NCBI RefSeq assembly: GCF_036199905.1
Contig: NZ_CP108109.1
Location: forward strand, 4,587,501 to 4,651,500
Length of the DNA: 64,000 nt
Source of the DNA: Streptomyces sp. NBC_00223
GTDB taxonomy: Bacteria; Actinomycetota; Actinomycetes; Streptomycetales; Streptomycetaceae
Reading direction: 5' to 3'
The notes beneath the pieces are model-generated. The model was not told the origin of the DNA. It saw nothing but the letters and a program-made list of their open reading frames with translations, and did no database searches. The position numbers and the translations under genes are program-made. Of this stretch, positions 27,474 to 36,026 are shown in pieces. Each line of letters opens with the position of its first letter. Position 1 is the stretch's first letter.

Positions 27474-27902
27474 TTATGGGGTCAGGGTGAGGAGGAGGGC
27501 CGGGATGAGGGGGCGGTCGCGGTCGTGGGTGAGGCGGTGGCGCGCGGAGACCGGCGGCAGCCAGATCATCCGGTCGACCTCGCGGTTGGCCGCGAAAACC
27601 CCGCCCACGGCCTCGGCCGCCCAGTAGCGGACCTCCTTGGCCCGCCCCTCCACCCAGTACCGCGTCAGGCCCAGCGCGGCGCCCAGCGCGCACTCCAGCC
27701 CGGTCTCCTCCCGGGTCTCCCGCACCGCCGCCGCCGCGAACTCCTCGTCCCGCTTGAGCTTCCCCTTGGGCAGGCTCCAGTCGTCGTAGCGCGGCCGGTG
27801 GATCAGCGCGATCTCGACGCCGCCGCCCCCGTACGGCGAGCGACGCCACAGGACCGTGCCCGCCGCGCGGACCGTCGTCGTACCACCGCTGACGTGCGTC
27901 AT
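27474..27902 (-). CDS. NUDIX hydrolase (MutT-like)
   Basis: 142 aa. A full Nudix box is seen: GKLKRDEEFAAAAVRETREETG (positions G, E, REtrEEtG conserved). The preceding HRPRYDDWSLPKG is typical of the MutT1-like group, whose other members carry an additional C-terminal phosphatase domain that is absent here. It probably hydrolyses a nucleoside diphosphate derivative or diadenosine polyphosphate. The ATG overlaps the CHAD stop as ATGA. Third gene of a ppk-CHAD-NUDIX operon. Confidence 0.9.
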   Translation of the reverse strand: MTHVSGGTTTVRAAGTVLWRRSPYGGGGVEIALIHRPRYDDWSLPKGKLKRDEEFAAAAVRETREETGLECALGAALGLTRYWVEGRAKEVRYWAAEAVGGVFAANREVDRMIWLPPVSARHRLTHDRDRPLIPALLLTLTP

Positions 27903-28948
27903 TCGGACCCCCTCGGCTGCCACAGCCGGGAGAAGGCGAAGCGGGCGGCCTCGACCTCGTGCCGCTGGTCGGCGTGCAGCACGCCCAGCGCGTAGGCGGT
28001 CGCGGGGGCGATCCGCGGGGTGCGGGCCGCCGCGGCGACCGCGGAGGCGGACTCCGCGGCCTCGTGGTGGCGTTGCAGCAGTACGGCCGCCTCACCGAGC
28101 ATCCGCTGCTCGCCGTGGCCGCCGGCCCCCGGCACCTCCGCGGCGTAACGGCTCAGCCGCAGCAGTATGCGGACCTGGTGCCAGGGCGCGTCCTGGAGGT
28201 CCGCGGACAGCTCGGCGCCCAGCGACGCCTGTACGGCCCGCGAGTTGTACGGGTGCCCTGCCCGGTGCAGCGGCAGCGCGGCGGCGGCCTCGGCCAGGCG
28301 GGCGTGCGCCTGCGCGGCCAGCGGCGGCAGTACGGCGGCGGCCGGTTCCGCGGCGGACGCGGTCAGCGGCACCTCGGAGGCCAGGACGGCGAGCGCGTCG
28401 GCCAGCCCGTGGAAGCGGGAGGAGCCCATCGCCTGGAGCGTCGCCGAGTGCGCCCGGGTCCGGACGAGGGTCAGCTGCCGTTCGAGCAGCGCGGCGGCCC
28501 GCCCGGCCCCGATCGCGAGCGGCGCCTCTGCGGCGTCGGCGGCCGACAGCCGGCGCAGCGCGTCGAGCAGCCGCCCGAGCCGCGCCACGTACTGCGGCTC
28601 GCGGCCCAGCGTGGCCGACAGCCAGCCCAGTTCGCCGCGCAGGCCCTCGGCCCAGGCCGGCTCGGTCAGGGGCGCGTAGGTGTGCAGTACGCCCGCGATG
28701 CGCTGGGCGCTGCGCCGCAGCAGGGTGTCGGCGTCGGCCTCCTCGTCGCCGCGCAGGCCGAGCCCGCGCAGGAAGGCGGTGGCCTGGGCCTGGAGGTAGT
28801 ACGTGAGCGCCGCCCCGGCGGTCACACCTCCGGGTACGGGGAGGTCGCCGGCGGCCGGGACGTCCCTGGCCGCCGGAATGCTTCCGGTGGCCGGGGCGCC
28901 GACGGGTGCGGGCGGCCGCACGGGATCACGTTGCTGCTGACGGGCCAC
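27899..28948 (-). CDS. CHAD-domain polyphosphate-binding protein
   Basis: 349 aa, all-helical, Arg/His-rich. The CHAD domain (about residues 45-330) shows the expected repeated basic helices: RRSAQRIAGVLHTYAPL, VRTRAHSATLQAMGSSRFHGL, HPYNSRAVQASLG. CHAD domains bind polyphosphate, which fits its position after polyphosphate kinase. The GTG start at 28948 lies 23 nt inside ppk and the end overlaps the NUDIX start. It may hold polyphosphate or attach Ppk to granules. Confidence 0.87.
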   Translation of the reverse strand: MARQQQRDPVRPPAPVGAPATGSIPAARDVPAAGDLPVPGGVTAGAALTYYLQAQATAFLRGLGLRGDEEADADTLLRRSAQRIAGVLHTYAPLTEPAWAEGLRGELGWLSATLGREPQYVARLGRLLDALRRLSAADAAEAPLAIGAGRAAALLERQLTLVRTRAHSATLQAMGSSRFHGLADALAVLASEVPLTASAAEPAAAVLPPLAAQAHARLAEAAAALPLHRAGHPYNSRAVQASLGAELSADLQDAPWHQVRILLRLSRYAAEVPGAGGHGEQRMLGEAAVLLQRHHEAAESASAVAAAARTPRIAPATAYALGVLHADQRHEVEAARFAFSRLWQPRGSE

Positions 28949-31145
28949 GCCGGCGCCTCCGGGCGTCGATGAGCATCTCCTGGACGTTGACCAGCGGCCG
29001 GCCCTCGGGATCGGTGCTGTGCCGGGTCCAGTTGCCGTCGGCCGCCAGGTGCCAGGAGGCCGTGGCGTCGGACATTCCGGTCTCCAGAAGGCGGTTGAGG
29101 GTGGCGCGCTGGGTCGGGTCGGTGACCCGTACCAGCGCCTCGATCCGGCGGTCGAGGTTGCGGTGCATCATGTCGGCGCTGCCCAGCCACACCTCGGGCT
29201 CACCGCCGTTGCCGAAGATGAACACCCGCGAGTGTTCGAGGAAGCGGCCGAGCACACTGCGGACCCGGATGTTCTCGGAGAGCCCTTCCACACCGGGCCG
29301 CAGCGCGCAGATCCCGCGCACCCAGACGTCGACCGGCACACCGGCCTGCGAGGCGCGGTAGAGCGCGTCGATGATCACCTCGTCCACGATCGAGTTGACC
29401 TTGAGCCGGACGTACGCGGGCCGTCCGGCCCGGTGGTGGTCGATCTCGGCGACGATCCGCTGGATCAGCCCGTCGCGCAGGCTGCGCGGGGCGACCAGCA
29501 GCCGGTTGTACGCCTCGCGCCGGGAGTAGCCGGACAGCCGGTTGAACAGGTGCGAGAGATCCGCGCCGACCTGCGGGTCGACGGTCAGCAGGCCGAGGTC
29601 CTCGTAGAGCCGGGCCGTCTTGGGGTGGTAGTTGCCGGTGCCGACGTGGCTGTAGCGGCGCAGCGTGTCGCCCTCCTGGCGGACCACGAGGGAGAGCTTG
29701 CAGTGCGTCTTGAGGCCGACCAGTCCGTACACCACATGGCAGCCGGCCTCCTCCAGCTTGCGGGCCCACTTGATGTTGGCCTGCTCGTCGAAGCGGGCCT
29801 TGATCTCGACCAGGACCAGCACCTGCTTGCCCGCCTCGGCGGCGTCTATCAGCGCGTCCACGATCGGTGAGTCGCCCGAGGTGCGGTAGAGCGTCTGCTT
29901 GATGGCCAGCACGTCCGGGTCGGCGGCGGCCTGGTCCAGGAACGCCTGCACGGACGTGGAGAACGAGTCGTACGGGTGGTGCAGCAGTACGTCCCGCTCG
30001 CGCATCGCCGCGAAGATGTCCGGGGGCGAGGCGGACTCGACCTCGGCCAGGTCCCGGTGGGTGCCGGCCACGTAAGGGCGGTACTTCAGCTCCTCGCGGT
30101 CCAGGCCCGCGATGGCGAACAGACCGGTCAGGTCCAGTGGGCCGGGCAGCGGGTAGACCTCGGTGTCCTTCATCTTCAGCTCGTGGACGAGGAGGTCCAG
30201 CACGCGCGGCGCGATGGACTCCTCGACCTCCAGCCGTACCGGCGGCCCGAAGCGGCGGCGCATCAGCTCCTTCTCCAGCGCCTGGAGCAGATTCTCGGCG
30301 TCGTCCTCCTCGACCTCCAGGTCCTCGTTGCGGGTGACCCGGAACATGTGGTGGTCGAGCACTTCCATCCCGGGGAACAGCTCGTCAAGGTGCGCGGCGA
30401 TCACGTCCTCAAGCGGCACGTACCGCTGCGGGCCGGCCTCCAGGAAGCGGGACAGGATCGGCGGCACCTTGACCCGTGCGAAGTGCTCGTGCCCGGAGAC
30501 CGGGTTCCGTACGACGACGGCCAGATTCAGCGACAGGCCGGAGATGTACGGGAAGGGGTGCGCGGGGTCGACGGCCAGCGGGGTCAGCACCGGGAAGATC
30601 TGCTGCCGGAACAGCGTCGCCAGCCGCGCCTGCTCCTTGCCGGTCAGCTCCGCCCAGCGGATGACGTGGATGCCCTCGTCGGCGAGCTGCGGGGCCACGT
30701 CGTTCTGGAAGCAGGCGGCGTGCCGGGCCATGAGTTCGCGGGACCGGGTCAGTATCAGGTCCAGTACGTCCCGCGGCTGGAGGCCGGAGGCGGCGCGGGT
30801 GGCCACGCCGGTGGCCATCCGGCGTTTGAGGCCCGCGACGCGGACCATGAAGAACTCGTCCAGGTTGCTGGCGAATATCGCCAGGAAATTCGCCCGTTCG
30901 AGGAGCGGGGTCGTAGGGTCCTCGGCGAGTTCGAGCACCCGCTCGTTGAACGCCAGCCAACTGCGTTCACGGTCGAGGAAGCGGCCCTGGGGCAGCTCCT
31001 CGCCGAACTCCTCGCTGGCCGCGTCCAGGCCCGGCGGTTCCGGTTCCAGGTCGGGCACGACCCGCGGGCGGAAGGTGCCGTCGGTGCTGTCGCCGGGCCC
31101 CAGCAGGGGCTGGGACGGCACACTCGGGTGATTCGTCTGGGCCAT
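28926..31145 (-). CDS. ppk: polyphosphate kinase
   Basis: 739-aa PPK1. All four domains are recognisable: RFLDRERSWLAFNERVLE (N), the HPYDSF hinge near 390, the first catalytic half with KTHCKL (His481, the phospho-His position) and the second with RYSHVGTGNYHPKTARLYEDLG. It polymerises ATP gamma-phosphate to polyphosphate reversibly. GGAGGAGGG lies about 12 nt before the ATG. Heads the ppk-CHAD-NUDIX operon, consistent with phosphate storage beside pst and Pit uptake. About 35 residues longer at the N-terminus than E. coli PPK. Confidence 0.96.
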   Translation of the reverse strand: MAQTNHPSVPSQPLLGPGDSTDGTFRPRVVPDLEPEPPGLDAASEEFGEELPQGRFLDRERSWLAFNERVLELAEDPTTPLLERANFLAIFASNLDEFFMVRVAGLKRRMATGVATRAASGLQPRDVLDLILTRSRELMARHAACFQNDVAPQLADEGIHVIRWAELTGKEQARLATLFRQQIFPVLTPLAVDPAHPFPYISGLSLNLAVVVRNPVSGHEHFARVKVPPILSRFLEAGPQRYVPLEDVIAAHLDELFPGMEVLDHHMFRVTRNEDLEVEEDDAENLLQALEKELMRRRFGPPVRLEVEESIAPRVLDLLVHELKMKDTEVYPLPGPLDLTGLFAIAGLDREELKYRPYVAGTHRDLAEVESASPPDIFAAMRERDVLLHHPYDSFSTSVQAFLDQAAADPDVLAIKQTLYRTSGDSPIVDALIDAAEAGKQVLVLVEIKARFDEQANIKWARKLEEAGCHVVYGLVGLKTHCKLSLVVRQEGDTLRRYSHVGTGNYHPKTARLYEDLGLLTVDPQVGADLSHLFNRLSGYSRREAYNRLLVAPRSLRDGLIQRIVAEIDHHRAGRPAYVRLKVNSIVDEVIIDALYRASQAGVPVDVWVRGICALRPGVEGLSENIRVRSVLGRFLEHSRVFIFGNGGEPEVWLGSADMMHRNLDRRIEALVRVTDPTQRATLNRLLETGMSDATASWHLAADGNWTRHSTDPEGRPLVNVQEMLIDARRRRRGPSAAT

Positions 31146-31503
31146 GGTCTACGAGCCCTCCTCCGGTCGCGGCGCACATGCCCGGCGGGCGGCCCTCTTG
31201 AGGCGGCTGTCAGCCGTCACTCCATTGTCCCGTCTGCGCGGGGATTCCGGCAGGTCGGGCGGGGGAGTGGAGGTCGGGGCGGGGTGCGGCACTCCGCGAT
31301 CCTCGCAAGGCCGATTGAACCGGGGGTGACAACGGGATGGACGCGAGGATTCGCTCGTGCGGCGTGCCCGCGCCCGGCGGCGCGGGGTGGTTCCCGCCCG
31401 CATCACCCGTGCGGGGCGAGTCGGATTTCGGCTCTCCGTCCTCCGGCGGGGTGACCCGCTGTCGGCGGCTTCCCCTTGTACGGGCGGGTCGGCGGGAGAA
31501 CGC
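31146..31503. other. ppk upstream region
   Basis: 358 bp between ppk (minus) and mshD (minus, downstream end). On the minus strand GTCACCCCCGGTTCAA (31313-31330 region) resembles two degenerate PHO direct-repeat units, but it lies nearly 170 bp before ppk and the match is weak. A 56-codon plus-strand ORF at 31337-31507 has poor sequence character and was not accepted. Confidence 0.3.
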
Positions 31504-32439
31504 CTAGCTCTCCGTGCGGAACATGAGGTCCACCTCGTACGTGCTGAACCCCAGCCCCTCGTACACCGCGACAGCGGCCGCGTTGTCCGCGTCCACATAC
31601 AGCATCGCGTTCCGTATGCCCCGCTCCCGCGCCAGGTAACGCAGGCCGATCGCGGTGAGCGCTTTGCCCAGGCCGCCGCCCTGCGCGCCGGGGGCGATGC
31701 CGACGACGTAGACCTCGCCGGCGCCCTCGTCCTCGTGCACCTTCGTCCAGTGGAACCCGGCCAGTGCGGAGCCGCGGAAGGCCAGGAAGAAGCCCTCGGG
31801 GTCGAACCACGGCTCGGCCTTGCGGTCGTCCAGATCACTCTGCGTGAGGCCGCCCTGCTCGGGGTGGTGGGCGAAGGCCGCCGCGTTGACCGCGAGCCAC
31901 GCCGCGTCGTCCTGGCCGGGCACGAAGGTCCTCACGGTCACGCCCTCGGGCAGCACCGGCTCCGGCAGGCCCGCCGGCTCGGGGTCGAGCGGCCGCCGCA
32001 GCTGCCGCAGCTCGCGGAAGAGCTTGAGGCCCAGCTGCACCGCGAGGTGCCGGGCCGCCGGGTGTCCGCCGTGCGCCCAGACCCGCAGCCGCTTGCCGGT
32101 GGCCGTCAGCAGCGCCTCGCCGAGCGCCCTGCCGTGCCCGTACGAACGGTGTTCGGGGTGCACCACGAACTCCGCCGAGGGCGCCTCGACCGGGTCGGAG
32201 CCGTCGATCTGACCGTAGCCGGTCAGCAGCTCTGAACCGTCGGGGTCGCTGTCGCGGCCGGGCGTCCAGAGCAGCAGATGCCGTACGCCCGCCCGGCCCC
32301 CCCGCCGCAGGTGCAGCCTGCCCTGCTCGGACACCGCGGGCTGGCCGTCGGCCGTCGCAGCCGTCCCGATCAGGCCGAGCACCGCCTCGGCGGTCTCCGC
32401 GCTCAGTTCGCCCAGTTCCTCGATGCGCCGCTCGCTCAT
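31504..32439 (-). CDS. mshD: mycothiol synthase
   Basis: 311 aa with two tandem GNAT domains. The N-terminal one is degenerate and the C-terminal one carries the acetyl-CoA loop VVGIAPGAQGGGLGKAL and the ending LYVDADNAAAVAVYEGLGFSTYEVDLMF. This is the double-GNAT layout and typical length of MshD, which acetylates Cys-GlcN-Ins to give mycothiol. Its ATG overlaps the stop of the MFS gene as ATGA, so it is translated after the transporter. Cytosolic thiol-redox metabolism. Confidence 0.93.
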   Translation of the reverse strand: MSERRIEELGELSAETAEAVLGLIGTAATADGQPAVSEQGRLHLRRGGRAGVRHLLLWTPGRDSDPDGSELLTGYGQIDGSDPVEAPSAEFVVHPEHRSYGHGRALGEALLTATGKRLRVWAHGGHPAARHLAVQLGLKLFRELRQLRRPLDPEPAGLPEPVLPEGVTVRTFVPGQDDAAWLAVNAAAFAHHPEQGGLTQSDLDDRKAEPWFDPEGFFLAFRGSALAGFHWTKVHEDEGAGEVYVVGIAPGAQGGGLGKALTAIGLRYLARERGIRNAMLYVDADNAAAVAVYEGLGFSTYEVDLMFRTES

Positions 32440-33632
32440 GCCGAAATCGTACGGGTCCGCCCGGCCGCGGTGGGAGCGGTCGCCCTACGCGGTGTCGGGA
32501 CGAGTACGGCGGACAGGCACGCGGTGAGAGCGGCGAGCGCGAAGCCGGGCCAGTACGCGGTGGCCGAGATGATCGCGGCCATGACCGGCGGGACGGCGGC
32601 CGCGGTGAGGTTCTGGCCGGTGTTGTGGACGCCGAGGGCCCGCCCGGACCACGCCGGACCCGCGTACTCGGCGGTGGAGGTGAAGGACAGCCCGTTGGTG
32701 CTCGAGGTGATCGCGATGGCGGCCACCAGCAGCACCGGGGTGAGCGGCGAGGGGAAGGCGGTGCTCAGGGTCGTCGCGGCGACCACGGCCGCGGTGACCA
32801 CGGCGAGCTGACGCATGGGCCGCAGCCGGTTGCCGACCCGGTCGGACCAGCGGCCGACCAGAATACGGGACAGCGCGCCCATCCCTTGGGCGACGGCGAT
32901 CAGCTGTCCGGCGTGCACGGGCGACCAGCCGCGTACGTCGACCAGCAGCACCAGCGCGAACGCACCCGCGGTGAACTGCGGGATCACCAGCAGCGCGGCC
33001 GAGCCGTGGATGCGCCACAGCAGGCGCGAGCCGCGGTACGGGTTCGGCGCGGGCTCGGCGGCGGCCTTGGCCGGGCGGGCCGGGTCGGCGGCGAAGACCG
33101 CGATCAGTACGGCGATCACACCGCAGATCACGGCGAGGAAGCCGATGGCGCCGGGCAGACCGTGCGCGTCGGCGAGCGGCGGCATGGCCAGCGCGGCCAG
33201 GCCCATGCCCAGCGGGGTCGAGGTCTGGCGGATGCCCATCGCGAGGCCGCGTTCCCCGGCGGAGAACCAGCCCATCACCAGGCGGCCGCTGGCCGAGTAG
33301 ACGGAGGCGCCGGCCGCGCCCGCCGTGATCAGCAGCAGGCCCAGGGCGACCATGCCGTGGGCGGCCCAGGCGGCGCCCGCGAGGGCGGCGGCCGCCGCGC
33401 CCAGGCCGAGGGCGATCACCACGCGCTCGCCCCAGCGGTCGGCGGCGGCTCCCCAGGCGTAGAGGGCGACCACGAGCCCGGCGGCGGGACAGGCGACGAG
33501 CAGGCCGACCTGGGTGAGGCTGAGATGCTGGTGGCCGCGCAGGGTGTCGGCGAGGTACGGGATTCCGTACACGAAGGCGCAGGCGGCCGTTTGGGCCGCG
33601 GTGCCCAGGGCCAGCATCAGCCAGCGGCGCAT
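32436..33632 (-). CDS. major facilitator superfamily transporter
   Basis: 398 aa, twelve helices. Has the MFS loop 2-3 motif (GAAADRWGERVVIALGLG) and the mirrored GRWSDRVGNRLRPMRQLAV after the central loop. AAGGAGG lies right before ATG: an excellent start. It sits immediately before mshD and is coupled to it. The substrate is not evident; mycothiol conjugates are one possibility because of the coupling, but this is inference only. Confidence 0.88.
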   Translation of the reverse strand: MRRWLMLALGTAAQTAACAFVYGIPYLADTLRGHQHLSLTQVGLLVACPAAGLVVALYAWGAAADRWGERVVIALGLGAAAAALAGAAWAAHGMVALGLLLITAGAAGASVYSASGRLVMGWFSAGERGLAMGIRQTSTPLGMGLAALAMPPLADAHGLPGAIGFLAVICGVIAVLIAVFAADPARPAKAAAEPAPNPYRGSRLLWRIHGSAALLVIPQFTAGAFALVLLVDVRGWSPVHAGQLIAVAQGMGALSRILVGRWSDRVGNRLRPMRQLAVVTAAVVAATTLSTAFPSPLTPVLLVAAIAITSSTNGLSFTSTAEYAGPAWSGRALGVHNTGQNLTAAAVPPVMAAIISATAYWPGFALAALTACLSAVLVPTPRRATAPTAAGRTRTISA

Positions 33633-33774
33633 GGGGCACCTCCTTGGGTAGGTGGTGCGTCCAACTATGAGGCCACGCCGAGGGGTGAGACAGTCTGTTT
33701 CGCATGGTGGGACGGCTGACCCGCCGGCCCGCGCGGGAAGACCGGGCTCGCCACCGTCGACCGCGGCCCCGGAC

Positions 33775-35199
33775 TCAGGAAGCCGGCGGCTCCTCCGGCG
33801 GGCCCTCCGGCGGAGCCGTCGCCGCCCCCGGAAGCCGCAGCGCGGCCAGCGTGCCGCCGCCGGGCGCCGGGGAGAGCGAGACCTCGCCCCCGGCCTGCTG
33901 GACCGTACGGGCCACGATGGACAGACCGAGACCGCTGCCGGGCAGCGACCGCGCGGACGGCGACCGCCAGAACCGCTCGAAGACGTGCGGCAGTTCCTCC
34001 GTCGCGATACCGGGCCCGTGGTCCCGTACGGTCAGCTGCCCGCCGCGCAGCCGCACCTCGATCTCGCCGCCGGGCGGGCTGAACTTCACCGCGTTGTCCA
34101 TCAGGTTGACGATCGCCCGCTCCAGCGCCGACGCCTCGCCCCGCACGAACCAGGGCGTCACGTCCGCCACGATCTTCAGATCGGGGCCGCGCAGCCGGGC
34201 CCGCCGCAGGGCGGTCTCGGTGACCTCGTGCAGCGCCACGACCTGGAGGGTCGGTGTCGCGTCGGGCCGGGAGAGCTCCTGCAGATCGCCGATCAGCGCG
34301 GCCAGTTCGGTCATCTGGGCCTTCACCGAGGCCAGCAGCTCCGCGCGGTCCTCCGGCGGGATCGCCCGGCCGGTGGCCTCGCTGCGTTCCAGCAGCTCGA
34401 TGTTGGTGCGCAGCGAGGTCAGCGGGGTGCGCAACTCGTGCCCCGCGTCCGCGATCAGCTGCTGCTGCCGGTCCCTGGAGGAGGCGAGCGCGGCCGTCAT
34501 CGCGTTGAACGACTCGCTCAGCCGGGCGATCTCGTCCTCCCCGGCCACCGGGATGCGGACGTTCAGATCCTCGGTGCGGGTGATGTGCTCGACGGTCTCG
34601 GTGAGCGCGTCCACGGGCCGCAGGCCGGTACGGGCGATCCACATGCCCGCGCTCGCCGCGCCGACGACACCGATCCCGGCGACGGCCAGCAGCACCCAGG
34701 CCAGGGTGGTGAGGGTCTTGTCGATCTCGGTCAGCGGCCGGGAGACCATCACGGCCAGATCGGTGGGCCGGGTGATGCCGGGGCCCTGGACCACGATCTG
34801 CTGGGTGTAGACGCGTACGGACTGGCCGGTGACGGTCGTCGCGTTGTGGGTGGCCGCCTTCCGCTGGCCGAGGGCCACCTGGGTGTCGACGGTCTGCACC
34901 TTGACCGGCACCGAGTTCTGCGCGACGCACCGGGAGCCGTTGGACTTGACCACCTGGTAGCCGGTGTCGGAGCTGGGGGCGTCGTCGTTGCCCACGCCCG
35001 GGCCGTTCTCGTCGCAGCTGTTGACCAGGGAGTTGAGGAAGATCTGCGGGACCCGGGTGCCGTGCAGGGTCGCGTCGAGCTGCCGGCCCAGCTGGTCCCG
35101 GGTGATCAGCCAGCAGGCCAGCGCCGCCGCCGCGACCGCGATGGTGACCGCCACGGCGGTCAGCAGGGTCAGCCGGGTGCGCAGGGGGAGCGTGCTCAC
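33775..35199 (-). CDS. sensor histidine kinase
   Basis: 474 aa. Transmembrane helix near 12-32, an extracellular domain with two Cys (NSCDENG, SRCVAQN), a second helix near 175-195, HAMP (TGLRPVDALTETVEHITRTEDLNVRIP), H-box DAGHELRTPLTSLRTNIELL with the phospho-His, N-box NLMDNAVKFS and G-box GPGIATEELPHVFERFW..GSGLGLSI. The GTG start at 35199 overlaps the response regulator stop as GTGA. Signals probably concern the envelope, given the protease gene upstream. Confidence 0.94.
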   Translation of the reverse strand: MSTLPLRTRLTLLTAVAVTIAVAAAALACWLITRDQLGRQLDATLHGTRVPQIFLNSLVNSCDENGPGVGNDDAPSSDTGYQVVKSNGSRCVAQNSVPVKVQTVDTQVALGQRKAATHNATTVTGQSVRVYTQQIVVQGPGITRPTDLAVMVSRPLTEIDKTLTTLAWVLLAVAGIGVVGAASAGMWIARTGLRPVDALTETVEHITRTEDLNVRIPVAGEDEIARLSESFNAMTAALASSRDRQQQLIADAGHELRTPLTSLRTNIELLERSEATGRAIPPEDRAELLASVKAQMTELAALIGDLQELSRPDATPTLQVVALHEVTETALRRARLRGPDLKIVADVTPWFVRGEASALERAIVNLMDNAVKFSPPGGEIEVRLRGGQLTVRDHGPGIATEELPHVFERFWRSPSARSLPGSGLGLSIVARTVQQAGGEVSLSPAPGGGTLAALRLPGAATAPPEGPPEEPPAS

Positions 35200-35936
35200 G
35201 CGTGCCCGCCGTCCGGGGCGCGCAGTACGTACCCGACCCCCCGGACCGTGTGCACGACCCGGGGCATGCCGCCCGCCTCGGTCTTGCGGCGCAGGTACAT
35301 CACGTACACGTCCAGGGAGTTGGACGACGGCTCGAAGTCGAAGCCCCACACGGACTTGAGGATCTGCTCGCGGGTGAGGACCTGGCGGGGGTGGGCGAGG
35401 AAGAGCTCCAGCAGGGTGTACTCGGTGCGGGTGAGTTCGACCGGGCGGCCGGCCCGGGTGACCTCGCGGGTGGTGGTGTCCATCCGCAGGTCGGCGAAGG
35501 CCAGGGTGTGGTGGGTGTCCTCGCCCTGGCCGGGGTGGGAGGCGTAGTGGCTGCGGCGCAGCAGGGCCCGCAGCCGGGCGAGGAGTTCGTCGAGCTCGAA
35601 GGGCTTGACGAGGTAGTCGTCGGCGCCCGCGTCGAGCCCGGTGACGCGGTCGCCGACGGTGTCGCGCGCGGTGAGCATGAGGATCGGCGTCATCACCCCG
35701 GTGGCGCGCAGCCGCCGTGCGGTGGTGAGCCCGTCCATGCGCGGCATGAGGACGTCGAGCACGATGGCGTCGGGCCGGTACGTCTCGGCCTGCTCCAGGG
35801 CGCCGATGCCGTCGGCCGCCAGCGCGGTGTCGTATCCCTCGAAGGCCAGGCTGCGGCGCAGCGCCTCCCGTACGGCGGGCTCGTCGTCCACGATCAGGAT
35901 GCGAGCGGGGGCCTCGCCGCTGTCGCCGGGGCTCAT
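35196..35936 (-). CDS. OmpR/PhoB-family response regulator
   Basis: 246 aa. Receiver domain ILIVDDEPAVREAL with phospho-acceptor Asp61 in IVLDVLMPRMDGL and a conserved Lys in DDYLVKPFELDELLAR. The winged-helix DNA-binding domain ends VHTVRGVGYVLR. It is coupled with the downstream kinase. The 90 bp between it and the protease stop lacks a strong hairpin, so protease-regulator-kinase may form one operon. Confidence 0.95.
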   Translation of the reverse strand: MSPGDSGEAPARILIVDDEPAVREALRRSLAFEGYDTALAADGIGALEQAETYRPDAIVLDVLMPRMDGLTTARRLRATGVMTPILMLTARDTVGDRVTGLDAGADDYLVKPFELDELLARLRALLRRSHYASHPGQGEDTHHTLAFADLRMDTTTREVTRAGRPVELTRTEYTLLELFLAHPRQVLTREQILKSVWGFDFEPSSNSLDVYVMYLRRKTEAGGMPRVVHTVRGVGYVLRAPDGGHA

Positions 35937-36026
35937 GGTGTCGGGTACCTCTGCGGGTCGTCGGGGGTTCGGGTCTGTCTCTCAGCGTCGCACGGTGGCG
36001 GTGCGGGGCGCCGCAACCGCCGGAGC

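Noticed and set aside
31337..31507. 56-codon plus-strand ORF before mshD
   Set aside because: Pro/Gly/Arg-rich composition, overlaps the mshD stop, no strong ribosome site.
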